64,000 bases of DNA from Colletes latitarsis. Lineage: Eukaryota > Arthropoda > Insecta > Hymenoptera > Colletidae. The notes under the pieces are model-generated. The model did no database searches, was not told the origin of the DNA, and saw nothing but the letters and a program-made list of their open reading frames with translations. Positions 9,250 through 20,605 of the stretch are shown in pieces. The stretch is taken from the NCBI RefSeq assembly GCF_051014445.1, contig NW_027488377.1, forward strand, positions 1,178,001 to 1,242,000, given 5' to 3'. The stretch's first letter is position 1; every line of letters begins with the position of its first letter. Position numbers and translations under genes: made by a program.

Positions 9250-12139
9250 ATGGATCATCAAGAGCAGGAGCTGTACGAACAAGCCGCTCAATTAAGGTCG
9301 ATGGAAGAATACAATTTATGGGAACATCGATTTGGCGATTATCTCGATTCGTTGGAGGAACGAAGCCGAATCAAGAGACTGCGACTCTCAATCGGTGAAA
9401 AACAATCATTGATTGCTCGTATCGCTAGATTAGAAAGTCTAAAAGATTCGACACGCAATCGATTTGTACATGCGGGTGCTGGACATAGTGCAAGACTCAG
9501 ATGGCGTGAAATTGATACGGCTTTCGTTAACCGTATATTGACCGGTGCAGTGATAAATTCTAACCACATAGAACCTCGCAATTTTCTCGAAGATGCGAGG
9601 GATATTGTAGTCGATCATGTGCGAAACATTCTGCTGAAACATGATAGTGTAAAAATAAATACTATACTTAATGGTGAATTTGTTGTTGGTAACAAATGTG
9701 CAAACAAAAGTGTTAACACGAAAAATTGTGAACTTTTTCGCTTGTCTGACCTACGCAAATGGTATGATTTACGTGTCATCGAACCCATTCTAGCATCCTT
9801 AGACGAATTTCAGGAACGCGATAGTGGGTGGGCGCTGTCGCGGATACTGAATTTAATTGTTAATGTAAATAAATATATGCCAATGCATGCAGGATGTGCC
9901 ATACAATTACCGCGAGAGGTACGACTAAAGAAAGCAGTAATCAATGTATGCTCGACGGACAATGCATGTTTTGCGTGGTCGGTGGTGGCCGCTCTGTATC
10001 CAGCCGAAAGTCACGTATCTCTCGCATCGTCATATCCTCATTATACAACAGTGTTGAATATCCAGGATATTGAATTTCCAATGACATTGAACCAAATTAA
10101 AAAGTTTGAACATATCAACAACATCTCCATCAATGTCTATACCATTGAGAATAAGAAGGTGTTACCAATACGAGTCACTGATAAGAAGATGGAAAGACAT
10201 GTCAATTTGTTGTATTTAGAAGGAGCAAACGACGTGGGACATTTCACATGGATTAAGAACTGATCTCGCCTCGTATGCACACAATTGAGTAAACATAATG
10301 GCAGGAAATACTTTTGTGATAGGTATGTATATAATAAATCTTTTAAATATTTTATGTTAGATAAAAATTATGCCTCTTATTGCAGATGCTTACACTACTT
10401 TAGTTCGAATGAGAAGCTGGAAGCTCACTCCATGGATTGTGAGAAGATGAACGATTGCGCAATCATATTGCCAAATGATGATTGCAGTAAGTGGCTCAGC
10501 TTCAGCAACTACAACAGGAAAGAGCGTGTTCCGTTTATCGTGTATGCCGATCTGGAATGCATCCTGGAGAAAACGGATACTGATCGAGAAGCGTCAAGAT
10601 ACACGTACCAGCATCATCGAGTATTTAGCGTGGGATATTATGTGCGGTGCTCGTACGACGACTCGTTATCTACGTTTCAATGTCGTCGCGATCCTGATTG
10701 CGTATCATGGTTTGTGAGACAACTTCAAGATTTGTCAGATCGTGTAAAGTCCATCTTATCGACCAATGTACCCATGGAAAATTTATCAGCTGAACAATTA
10801 CGAAATTTTAATACGGCAACACATTGCCATATATGCGAAACACCGTTTACGCGAGATGATATGCGAGTACGCGATCATTGCCACTTAATCGGTCGGTAGA
10901 GAGGTCCTGCACATTCAAATCACAATCTAAATTATAAAGACGCATTTGCCATCCCTATAGTCTTTCACAATTTATCCGGTTATGATTCACATTTTATTAT
11001 CAAGGAGATAGCCACAGCATTTGAGGGTGATGTCACTGTATTGCCGATAACAAAAGAGAAGTACATTTCATTTACAAAATACGTTGAAAACGCGAATGAA
11101 GAATCAAACTCGCACAAGCGCATAAAATTGCAATTCATCGATTCATTTAAATTTTTAAATACAAGTCTCGAGAAATTGGTATCTTTTCTTAGTAAAGATA
11201 AACTTGAAATTACACGGTCCGAGTTTCAAAAATTATCTGCGGAAGAATTTGATTTATTGACGCGAAAAGGGGTGTTTCCATACGAGTACATTGACTGTAT
11301 TGAAAAGTTGGACCAATCATGTTTACCATCACGCAATTCATTTTACAGTTCCTTAACTGGCGATACAGTATCCGAAAACGACTACGCACACGCTGTCAAC
11401 GTGTGGAAGCGGTTCTCCATTGAAACGCTCGGCGAGTATAGCGATTTGTATCTGAAGACGGATGTCTTGCTGTTGGCTGATATTTTTGAAAATTTTCGCA
11501 ATAGTAGCACCGCAAGTTATGGACTCGACCCCGCGCACTATTATACTTTGCCTGGTTTTACGTGGGATGCCATGCTGAAGCATACACGTATCAATTTCGA
11601 ACTTCTTACCGATATCGACATGGTCCTATTTATCGAACGTGGTATACGTGGTGGTTTGAGTCAATGTTCCAACAGACGCGCACGAGCCAACAACAAATAC
11701 ACGCAATCGCACGATCCATCGCAACCGTCGTCATATTTAATGTATTTCGATGTAAATAATTTGTACGGCTGGGCAATGTGTCAACCATTACCATATGCCA
11801 ATTTTCAGTGGGTCAACAACCAAGATGTAGATGTAATGACCGTAGCGTTAGACTCATCGACGGGGTATATTTTGGAAGTCGATCTAGAGTATCCGCAACA
11901 TCTGCATGATTCGCACACTGACCTACCGTTCTGCCCAACACATGATAAACCGCCTGGCAAGCGCCAGGAGAAGCTCCTCGCAACTCTATACGATAAGAAG
12001 CGTTACGTAATACACTATCGCAATCTGCAGCAATGTATTCGTCACGGCCTTCGCGTAACTGAAGTTCACCGCGTATTACAGTTTTCCCAATCCCCATGGC
12101 TTCGCGATTACATCGAACTAAATACAAAGTTCAGAACTC
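9250..12139 (+). pseudogene. Polinton protein-primed DNA polymerase B, truncated
   Basis: One reading frame starts at the ATG at 9250 and stays in the same phase to 12139. Features in order are a long N-terminal region, a C2-type zinc cluster split by an intron, the exonuclease I motif YADLE, a CHIC...DHCH...N cluster, the YLKTDVLLLAD stretch, and polymerase motif A DVNNLYGWAM. The gene is dead: TGA at 10261-10263, TAG at 10897-10899, and the C-terminal palm with motif C is missing because R1-clade copy E3 lies at 12141 and satellite follows the E3-E5 chain. The homologue at 49858-52162 supplies the missing part for comparison. In Polintons this enzyme replicates the element from a protein primer. 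Confidence 0.88.
10323..10385 (+). other. 63-nt GT-AG intron in polymerase B
   Basis: GTATGT at 10323 and TTGCAG ending at 10385 bracket an AT-rich stretch whose translation interrupts a zinc-finger-like FCDR|CLHYF motif. Removing it restores a continuous Cys-x2-Cys...His-x4-Cys pattern. The length is a multiple of three with no stop, so the unspliced message stays in frame. Confidence 0.75.
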
Positions 12140-12140
12140 T

Positions 12141-14012
12141 TTTTTTTTTTTTTTTTTTTTTTTTTGTCGTGGGGAAAATCTTCGAAACACTCCCTCCCAC
12201 CTCCTTGGGGAGAGGTGGGAGGGGTGTGTGGGATTCCCCGCGCCCGTACAACGACAGGCGCGGGACCTACCCACTAAAAACCCCACGGTGACCCTTCGGC
12301 ACGCTTTGAGAGGATACCGGGAATCGCTCGAAGCATTCTTCCGGTGTCCTCCCCGTGCCCGCGCTTTCGAGCCCATCCCCCGGCGGGACAATCGGTCCCC
12401 CCAGTAGACACACTGCCTCATAGCGGCGGGACGGGGCCACTCCATCCCGCCGCTATCCGTCCCGGGGCCGCGTTTAGTGGCGGCTGCGAGCCCAAACTCG
12501 CAACCGCCCGCGACCCCGTTTCCACCCCTCGGCGGCCGGGCGTTCATGGCCGCAACAGACCGCCGAGGGTGCCTCCCCTTGCGTCGGACCGGTAGGGGGA
12601 GGCAGTCCTACCCCCAACCGGTCCGACCCGGCGCCGCCTGGCGGGAGGAGGGTCCCCTCAGGACCCCCCTCCCAGCCTAGGTCATCCGCCACGCCGAGGC
12701 GGCCGCCCGCGACGCCTCGCGACCGGGCGACGACCTCGGGCCACCGCACGAGCGCGAGCTTCAGCGCGCCGCTGAAGCTCGCGCTCCCTCCCCGCGGCCT
12801 CCTTCTGCAACATTACGTTCTCGCAGAAGGAGGCCACGGCCCTCCACTTCTCCTCGCTGCCGAGCATGGCGCGCACCACGCCCGGCAGCGAGACATCCCG
12901 CCCGACGACGCCGACCAGGACACGGCGCTCCCCCTCCCACGCGGGGCATACCTCCAGGGTATGATCCGCCGTGTCCTGCTCAGCGTCGCAGTGGCAGCAA
13001 CGCGCCGTCGGCTCCTTCCCTATCCGGCACAGGTATCTTCCGAAGCTGCCATGCCCGGAAAATACCTGTGCCAGCCGGTAGGTGAGGCTGCCATGGCCTC
13101 TGTCCAGCCACTCTTTCAGGAGTGGCCGAACAGCCCCGACAGTCCGGTGCCCCGCGGTTGGCAGAGCCAGCCGCTCCTGCCACGCGAGCAACACGGACTG
13201 CCGGGCCTGGCGCTTCAAATCGCCCCAAGCAGGTTCCTGCCCGCCCGGGACCGCCCCCACCCCCGCGCGACGGTCGACGCGGTGCCGGTACATCACCGCG
13301 TGCGACCGCGCGAGCAGGTCCATGGGCGGCATCCCCGCTAGAACCGTCGCCGCCTCCTGTGACATGGTCCGATACCCGCGGACGACCCTGAGCGCCATGC
13401 GCCTCTGCACCCGACGCAGAATAGTCATGCTGCTCCGGGAGGCAGCCAGGTCGTCCGCCCAGACGGGGGCCCCGTATAGGGCCCCCGACTGGACCATTGC
13501 CACATAGAGGCGACGAACTCGGCCCGCCGGGCCCCCCAGGTTGGGCAGGATCCGGCCCAGAGCCGCAACCATCCTTTCCAACCGGGGGACCAGGCAGCGG
13601 AAATGCTCCTCGAATCGCCAGTGGTTATCGAGGATCAGCCCTAGACACCTGATCTGGGGCTTCACCTCGGTGTCAGCCCCACCCACCCGGATCAGAGGGT
13701 GTGGCGGATCCTGCCGAGGTGAATGAAACGCAATCACCCCGGTCTTATGGACCGCCACCGTCATCCCCATCCCCCTGATCCGGTCGACGACGCGTTGCGA
13801 CCCCTCCTCCGCGCGACGCATGGCCCTCCCCCAGTGCGCCCCGACGGCCAGCACCAGTGTGTCATCCACATAACACACCGTGCTGACGCCGTCGGGGAGG
13901 CCGGCCCGCAACACCGAGTCGTACGCGATGTTCCACAGGAGTGGCCCGAGGACCGACCCCTGCGGAACACCGCAGTACACCTCCCTCCGCATATCACCAT
14001 CCCGGCCCGGAT
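12141..14012 (-). mobile_element. E3: 5'-truncated R1-clade copy
   Basis: It starts with T25 (the poly(A) tail on the minus strand) and the standard 3' UTR, then the C-terminal half of ORF2, and stops abruptly at 14012 next to the 5' end of E4 in opposite orientation. It sits just after the motif-A/thumb-proximal part of the polymerase B frame (...AACTAAATACAAAG). No target duplication could be found because the other side is E4. Confidence 0.9.
12682..14012 (-). pseudogene. E3 partial ORF2 (RT end and C-terminus)
   Basis: Open for about 440 codons from the truncation point to the normal stop. It begins just before the GVPQGSVLGPLL block and includes YVDD (YADD in E1), the thumb region and the CX2CX8HX4C motif. 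The endonuclease and most of the RT fingers are absent, so it cannot act alone. The retained frame suggests recent insertion. Confidence 0.9.
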
Positions 14013-14092
14013 GCCCTCAGGGGCTGCCAGCCTTTCAGCTGCAGTACGGGCTTAACGATCCCGGGGTACCCGAGTCATACACACACCGTAAG

Positions 14093-14166
14093 CCTCCTGT
14101 TGGTCGTCACAACGACCCATTCACAATTCCCTATTGGTTTTGTGAATGGTACGTGACGGCAGGAGG
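14093..14166 (+). promoter_or_regulatory. Nested 5' UTR hairpin of E4
   Basis: This has the same three-part stem as in E1, read here in the sense direction: CCTCCTG, CGTCAC and CCATTCACAA with their complements. It lies about 220 nt before the ORF1 ATG. Conservation between the two subfamilies, whose sequences near ORF1 differ more, suggests a functional RNA structure. Confidence 0.7.
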
Positions 14167-14388
14167 AACGGGGGTCTTGGCTTAACCGCCTGGGCCACGA
14201 GTATGGCGACTCTATAAAATCGCCCTCCAATCCTAAGCTATGGTACGCGGCGATGGGATGCATGGTTGGGGGAGAAGGCCCAATCCCAAGCGACCACCTC
14301 CGGGGAACCTGCCGAACCCCCGGAGTATATAGGCTTACCCGGGTAAGGCGGCTCTGCCCTTTTCTTCCGACCTGCTCGTGGGAATATT

Positions 14389-16266
14389 ATGGAGTTCAAT
14401 ATTAAAACGGGGATGGGACGGGGTAAGTCAGAGGGGGAGGACGAAGGCGGTGTTGGGACTGGAGTGAAGGCGCTCGCGCCGCCTCCAGCGCCTGGCCCGG
14501 CTTCGTGGAAGGTGGAGGAGGACGACGAGACTGCGTCAGTCTCGTCCTTCTCCTCCACCAGGAGCCTCATAGGCTCTAAGAGGAAGAGGACGGGGCAGGC
14601 CGTCGTCGAGGTGGGCGGGGCGATGAGCCCGTCGATGAGGCTGAGTTGCCTCAGGGACGAGGTGACCGAGGAGATATCGGAGAGGATCTCCTCGTCCCTG
14701 AGGCGGGTGGAGAAAGTCGCCGCTGCCTGCGCCTTTAAGGGGCAGAAAAGCGGTGGCGCGGAGGCCCTGAAGGCCGCGGCGGAGGAAATGAGGGAGGCGG
14801 CGCGGGAGCTCAGAGGGCGGAACGCCCGTCTGCAGCTCCTGTTGGAGGAGGAGCGACAGGGGAGGAGGAGGGCAGAGGCGCTGTGGAACAGCGCGGCCCT
14901 CCCTCCCATCCTCCCTCCTCCTCCACCGCCGCGTCCCTCGGCGGAGGTAAATAAGCGGGGTGCGGCGGCAGTGGTGCGGGGCACCGCGGGCCCCTCCACC
15001 CGCACTCCGCCCGTGAAGAAGTCCCCGTCCTCCTCAGAAGACGATCTTCTGAGGAGGATTGGGGACATGATTGATGGCAAGATGGCCGCCTTCCGGGAGG
15101 AGCTCCTCGCCGGAAGAGCGGTCAGCAGGAAGGCGGTGCCTGCCCGACCTGTTCCGGTACAGTCGGGGAAGGCAAAGAAGGGCGGGGTGAAGGCTCCGCC
15201 CAGCGTTGCGGCACCAGGGCCCCGGGTCGCGACCCCCAACGGGGGTGGTGTACCCGTGGTCGCGGTGGTCGCGTCCTCCACAGCACCCTCCCAAGGGGGG
15301 GTGGCGTGGAGTGAGGTGGTGGGGCGGAAGGCGAAGCGGGCGGCGAGGAAGGCCTCGCAACCGCAGCCTCCGCCTCCGCCGCCGGCGGCCAAGGTAAAGG
15401 CCGCGAAGGTCGGGAAGGCACGACCAGGTCGTCCCCCAAAAACGGCAGCGGTGACGCTGACCGTTGCGCAGGGGGGCGACCTGACCCTCGCGAAGGCGAT
15501 GCGGCTCGCCAGGGAGAATATCTCCCTGGAAGAGCTGGGCATCGCCTCCGTGAGGGCGAAGAGGGCCGTGACCGGGGGTCTCTTGCTGGAGATCCCCGGT
15601 GCAGAAGGCGGCGCGAAGGCGGATCGTCTCGCCCAGAGGCTCCGGGAGCAGCTGGGCGAGCGAGGTGTCCGGGTTGCCCGGCCCACGAAGCGCACGGAGA
15701 TGCGCGTTTGTGGGCTGGACGACTCGGTCAGCGCACAGGATGTGTCCCGTGCCCTTGCGAGGGCGGGGGACTGTCCTGTGGAGGACCTGCAGATCGGAGA
15801 GATCCGCAGGTCGCCCTCCGGCCTCGAGTCGGTGTGGGCCCGGTGCCCCCTCTCCGCCGCCCGTAAGGTGGCGGAATCCGGGAGGGTGTTGGTGGGGTGG
15901 GTTTCGGCGCGAGTGGAAATCCTCGCGCCGCGCCCGCTCCAGTGTCACCGCTGCCTCGAATTGGGGCACGTGAGGCAGTGGTGCACCTCGCCGGTGGACC
16001 GCAGCGGTCAGTGTTACCGCTGCGGTGCCAAAGAGCACCGTGCGAGCCAGTGCTCGGCGGCCCCCCACTGCCCGCTGTGTGCGGACATGGGGAGGCCAGC
16101 CGATCACAGGGTGGGGAGCAAGAAGTGCTCCCCCCCCTCCCGGAAGGAGTGGAAGAGGCGGGCTGCACCGGCTCCGGTGCCGAGGGCGGTGGCATCGTCC
16201 TCCATGGAGGTGGACGGTGCTACTGGGACGGACGGCCGGGAGGAGGCTGGCGCGGCCATTAATTAA
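14389..16266 (+). CDS. E4 ORF1, Gag-like protein (625 aa)
   Basis: Intact frame with the same architecture as E1 ORF1: a short acidic N-terminus, KRKR basic stretch, Ala/Glu/Arg coiled coil, Pro/Lys-rich middle and three CCHC-type knuckles near the C-terminus. The N-terminal 30 residues differ from E1 and match E8. The TAA stop overlaps the ORF2 ATG (TAATG). It could still make protein even though the ORF2 of this copy is broken. Confidence 0.92.
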   Translation: MEFNIKTGMGRGKSEGEDEGGVGTGVKALAPPPAPGPASWKVEEDDETASVSSFSSTRSLIGSKRKRTGQAVVEVGGAMSPSMRLSCLRDEVTEEISERISSSLRRVEKVAAACAFKGQKSGGAEALKAAAEEMREAARELRGRNARLQLLLEEERQGRRRAEALWNSAALPPILPPPPPPRPSAEVNKRGAAAVVRGTAGPSTRTPPVKKSPSSSEDDLLRRIGDMIDGKMAAFREELLAGRAVSRKAVPARPVPVQSGKAKKGGVKAPPSVAAPGPRVATPNGGGVPVVAVVASSTAPSQGGVAWSEVVGRKAKRAARKASQPQPPPPPPAAKVKAAKVGKARPGRPPKTAAVTLTVAQGGDLTLAKAMRLARENISLEELGIASVRAKRAVTGGLLLEIPGAEGGAKADRLAQRLREQLGERGVRVARPTKRTEMRVCGLDDSVSAQDVSRALARAGDCPVEDLQIGEIRRSPSGLESVWARCPLSAARKVAESGRVLVGWVSARVEILAPRPLQCHRCLELGHVRQWCTSPVDRSGQCYRCGAKEHRASQCSAAPHCPLCADMGRPADHRVGSKKCSPPSRKEWKRRAAPAPVPRAVASSSMEVDGATGTDGREEAGAAIN

Positions 16267-19200
16267 TGCCGCCCCGCCTCCTACTCCAGGCCAACCTCAA
16301 CCACTGCCGCGCGGCACAGGACTTGATGTCCCAAGTCCTCGCGGAGTGGGGGGTTGGCCTGGCGGTCGCCGCCGAGCCGTACCGCGTCCCTGATCACCCT
16401 CATTGGGTGGGCGACGCGGACGGCTTGGTGGCGACGGTATGAGGAGGGGGCGACGGGTCCCCACCGTTCTCCTTGTTGGAGCGCGGTCGGGGATTCGTCG
16501 CCGTGGACTGGGGGGGAGTCGCTGTGGTGGGGTGCTACATTTCGCCCCGTAGCGGTCACGCTGCGTTCGAGCTGTACTTGGCCGAGGTCGCGGCATGCGT
16601 GCAGCGCTACGCGGCCCGGCCGGTGCTGGTCCTGGGGGATTTTAATGCCAAGTCCGTGGCTTGGGGATCCCCCAGGACCTCCGTTCGCGGCGGGATCCTG
16701 GGCGATTGGGCGGCGGGGCTCGACCTCCGGGTATTGAACCGGGGTTGGAGCACACATGCGTGCGGCGATATGGGGGGTCCCTCGTGGATGTTGGATTCGC
16801 GACCCCCAACGCCGTGCGCATGGTGTCGGGTTGGCACGTGGTCGCGGGGGCAGAGACACTCTCCGATCACCGGTACATCCGGATGGAGGTCTCTGCCGCC
16901 GCGAGTGCATCCCGACACGGCCGCCTGCGTGGCACCCCACCACGCCGCTGGGCGCTTAGGCGCCTGGACAAGGACGCCTTGATGGCAGCTGCCCTCACTG
17001 CAACTTGGCCGCAGGGAGCGGCCGAGTTGCCGAGCATAGAGGAGGAGGTCGCCCGGCTCGGAGCATTGGTCGCGGGTATTTGCGACGCGGGGATGCCTCG
17101 GGTCGGGCGGGCTTCTCCTCGCCGGGCGGTGTACTGGTGGTCGGACGCGATCGCGGAGTTGCGAGTCGCGACTGTCCGCGCCCGACGCCAGTACACCCGC
17201 GCGCGCCGTCGTCAACGTACAGGCGACGGCGTGGCGCGAGCGAGGGCAGCTGATGACCTGTATGGAGCATACCGCGTGGCGCGGGTTGCTCTGCAGGTCG
17301 CCATCAAACGGGCCAAGACCCAGGCATGGAAGGAGCTCCTCCAGACACTTGATGACGATCCATGGGGGCGCCCATATAAGGTGGTGCTGAATAAGCTCCG
17401 CCCGTGGGCGCCCCCCGTCACCGAGGGTCTTGACCCCCGGCTGCTGGAGGACGTGGTCAATACACTCTTCCCAATTGGGGAGAGGGGACCGCGTCCTCCG
17501 GCGGCGGCGGCTGTCCCAGTGGAGTGGACGGCCGAGCAGGGGGTCACGCAGGAGGAGCTGGCAGCGGCCATCAGACGGCTCGGGGTTCGTAACACGGCCC
17601 CGGGTCCGGATCGTGTGCCCGGCCGGGTTTGGGTCTTGACCCAGGGCGTCCTTGGGGCCGACCTCAGGCGGTTGTTCGACCGCTGCCTGAGGGACGGGCG
17701 ATTCCCCCCCAGTTGGAAGGTGGCGAGGATGGTCCTCCTCCGGAAGGAGGGTCGGCCCGCGGAGTCTCCCTCCGCATACCGGCCCATTTGTCTCCTCGAC
17801 GAGGTGGGCAAGCTCTTCGAGCGTGTGATTGCTGCCCGCCTCGTCGAGCACCTGTCGCGAGGTGATCCCGGTCTGGCCGACTGCCAGTTCGGTTTCCGGG
17901 GGGGCCGATCGACTATCGACGCGATAGGTCGTGTGAGGGCCCTCTCGGAGGCGGCCGTCTCCCGGGGAGGGGTGGCATTGGCAATATCCTTGGATATTGC
18001 CAATGCCTTTATCACCCTCCCCTGGGAAGAGATAAGGAGGGGACTCGAATATCATCGAGTCCCCCCTTGTCTCAGGGCGGTCGTCGGGGATTATCTCCGC
18101 GGCAGGTGGATCGAGTATCCGGGCCGGGATGGTGATATGCGGAGGGAGGTGTACTGCGGTGTTCCGCAGGGGTCGATCCTCGGGCCACTCCTGTGGAACA
18201 TCGCGTACGACTCGGTGTTGCGGGCCGGCCTCCCCGACGGCGTCAGCACGGTGTGTTATGCGGATGACACACTGGTGCTGGCCGTCGGGGCGCACTGGGT
18301 GAGGGCCATGCGTCGCGCGGTGGAGGGGTCGCAACGCGTCGTCGACCGGATCAGGGGGATGGGGATGACGGTGGCGGTCCATAAGACCGAGGTGATTGCG
18401 TTTCATTCACCTCGGCAGGATCCGCCACCCCCTCTGATCCGGGTGGGTGGGGCTGACATCGAGGTGAAGCCCCAGATCAGGTATCTAGGGCTGATCCTCG
18501 ATAGCCACTGGCGTTTCGAGGAGCATTTCCGCTGCCTGGTCCCCCGGTTGGAAAGGATGGTTGCGGCTCTGGGCCGGATCCTGCCCAACCTGGGGGGCCC
18601 GGCGGGCCGAGTTCGTCGCCTCTATGTGGCAAGGGTCCAGTCGGTGGCCCTATACGGGGCCCCCGTCTGGGCGGACGACCTGGCTGCCTCCCGGCGCAGC
18701 ATGACTATGCTGCGTCGGGTGCAGAGGCGCATGGCGCTCAGGGTCGTCCGCGGGTATCGGACCATGTCACATGAGGCGGCGACGGTTCTAGCGGGGATGC
18801 CGCCCATGGACCTGCTCGCGCGGTCGCACGCGGTGATGTACCGGCACCGCGTCGACCGTCGCGCGGGGGTGGGGGCGGTCCCGGGCGGGCAGGAACCTGC
18901 TTGGGGCGATTTGAAGCGCCAGGCCCGGCAGTCCGTGTTGCTCGCGTGGCAGGAGCGGCTGGCTCTGCCAACCGCGGGGCACCGGACTGTCGGGGCTGTT
19001 CGGCCACTCCTGAAGGAGTGGCTGGACAGAGGCCATGGCAGCCTCACCTACCGGCTGGCACAGGTATTTTCCGGGCATGGCAGCATCGGAAGATACCTGT
19101 GCCGGATAGGGAAGGAGCCGACGGCGCGTTGCTGCCACTGCGACGCTGAGCAGGACACGGCGGATCATACCCTGGAGGTATGCCCCGCGTGGGAGGGGGA

Positions 19201-19447
19201 GCGCCGTGTCCTGGTCGGCGTCGTCGGGCGGGATGTCTCGCTGCCGGGCGTGGTGCGCGCCATGCTCGGCAGCGAGGAGAAGTGGAGGGCCGTGGCCTCC
19301 TTCTGCGAGAACGTAATGTTGCAGAAGGAGGCCGCGGGGAGGGAGCGCGAGCTTCAGCGGCGCGCTGAAGCTCGCGCTCGTGCGGTGGCCCGAGGTCGTC
19401 GCCCGGTCGCGAGACGTCGCGGGCGGCCGCCTCGGCGTGGCGGATGA
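16266..19447 (+). pseudogene. E4 ORF2, inactivated endonuclease/RT
   Basis: Starts at the coupled ATG but has TGA at 16440-16442, replacing Trp59 of E1, and a one-base loss in a G run near 16745 that shifts frame after the DFN motif. Downstream, the rest of the endonuclease, the RT (motif A LDIANAF, YADD) and the C-terminal CCHC are open to 19447. The two lesions fall in the endonuclease, so a full protein cannot be made. Confidence 0.93.
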
Positions 19448-19769
19448 CCTAGGCTGGGAGGGGGGTCCTGAGGGGACCCTCCTCCTGCCAGGCGGCGCCG
19501 GGTCGGACCGGTTGGGGGTAGGAGTGCCTCCCCCTACCGGTCCGACGCAAGGGGAGGCACCCTCGGCGGTCTGGTGCGGCCATGAACGCCCGGCCGCCGA
19601 GGGGTGGAAACGGGGTCGCGGGCGGTTGCGAGTTGGGGCTCGCAGCCGCCACTAAACGCGGCCCCGGGACGGAGAGCGGCGGGATGGAGTGGCCCCGTCC
19701 CGCCGCTATGAGGCAGTGTGTCTACTGGGGGGACCGACTGTCCCCCCGGGGGATGGGCACGAAAGCGCG

Positions 19770-19831
19770 GGCACGGGGAGGATACCGGAGGAATGCTTCG
19801 AGCGATTCCCGGTATCCTCCCAAAGCGTGCC
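19770..19831 (+). promoter_or_regulatory. 3' UTR hairpin of E4
   Basis: GGCACG and CGTGCC flank an inner stem pairing GGAGGATACCGG with CCGGTATCCTCC around a loop of about 20 nt. It lies about 130 nt before the poly(A). A position near the 3' end fits a recognition structure for target-primed reverse transcription. The stem persists in the old copy E2. Confidence 0.65.
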
Positions 19832-19981
19832 GAAGGGTCACCGTGGGGTTTTTAGTGGGTAGGTCCCGCGCCTGTCGTTGTACGGGCGCGGGGAATCCCA
19901 CACACCCCTCCCACCTCTCCCCAAGGAGGTGGGAGGGAGTCTTTCGAAGATTTTCCCCACGACAAAAAAAAAAAAAAAAAA

Positions 19982-20605
19982 GCGGCGCGCTGAAGCTCGC
20001 GCTCGTGCGGTGGCCCGAGGTCGTCGCCCGGTCGCGAGGCGTCGCGGGTGGCCGCCTCGGCGTGGCGGATGACCTAGGCTGGGAGGGGGGTCCTGAGGGG
20101 ACCCTCCTCCCGCCAGGCGGCGCCGGGTCGGACCGGTTGGTGGTAGGAGTGCCTCCCCCTACCGGTCCGACGCAAGGGGAGGCACCCTCGGCGGTCTGGA
20201 GCGGCCATGAACGCCCGGCCGCCGAGGGGTGGAAACGGGGTCGCGGGCGGTTGCGAGTTGGGGCTCGCAGCTGCCACTAAACGCGGCCCCGGGACGGATA
20301 GCGGCGGGATGGAGTGGCCCCGTCCCGCCGCTATGAGGCAGTGTGTCTACTGGGGGGACCGATTGTCCCCCCGGGGGATGGGCGCGAAAGCGCGGGCACG
20401 GGGAGGATACCGGAAGAATGCTTCGAGCGATTCCCGGTATCCTCCCAAAGCGTGCCGAAGGGTCACCGTGGGGTTTTTAGTGGGTAGGTCCCGCGCCTGT
20501 CGTTGTACGGGCGCGGGGAATCCCACACACCCCTCCCACCTCTCCCCAAGGAGGTGGGAGGGAGTCTTTCGAAGATTTTCCCCACGACAAAAAAAAAAAA
20601 AAAAA
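19982..20605 (+). mobile_element. E5: 3'-end fragment of the R1-clade element
   Basis: A 5'-truncated copy with only the last part of ORF2, the 3' UTR and A17 (20589-20605). It begins directly after the E4 poly(A) at the AGCGGCGCGCTGAAG word, which corresponds to about 19357 in E4. It is nearly identical to E4, so the events were close in time. It is followed by the 19-bp satellite. Confidence 0.9.

Larger units (their letters stand above)
14014..19981 (+). mobile_element. E4: full-length R1-clade copy, subfamily B
   Basis: It begins with the conserved CCCTCAGGGGCTGCC end and includes a 5' UTR of about 375 nt, ORF1, ORF2, a 3' UTR of about 510 nt and A18 at 19964-19981. Its ORF1 start region (MEFNIKTGMGRGK) resembles E8 and differs from E1/E6/E7, defining a second subfamily. 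It is joined head-to-head to E3 and head-to-tail to E5, with no target duplication visible. Confidence 0.93.

Noticed and set aside
12141..20605. E3/E4 as a twin-priming inversion of one insertion
   Set aside because: Each half has its own poly(A) at the outer end, while twin priming yields one poly(A) only.
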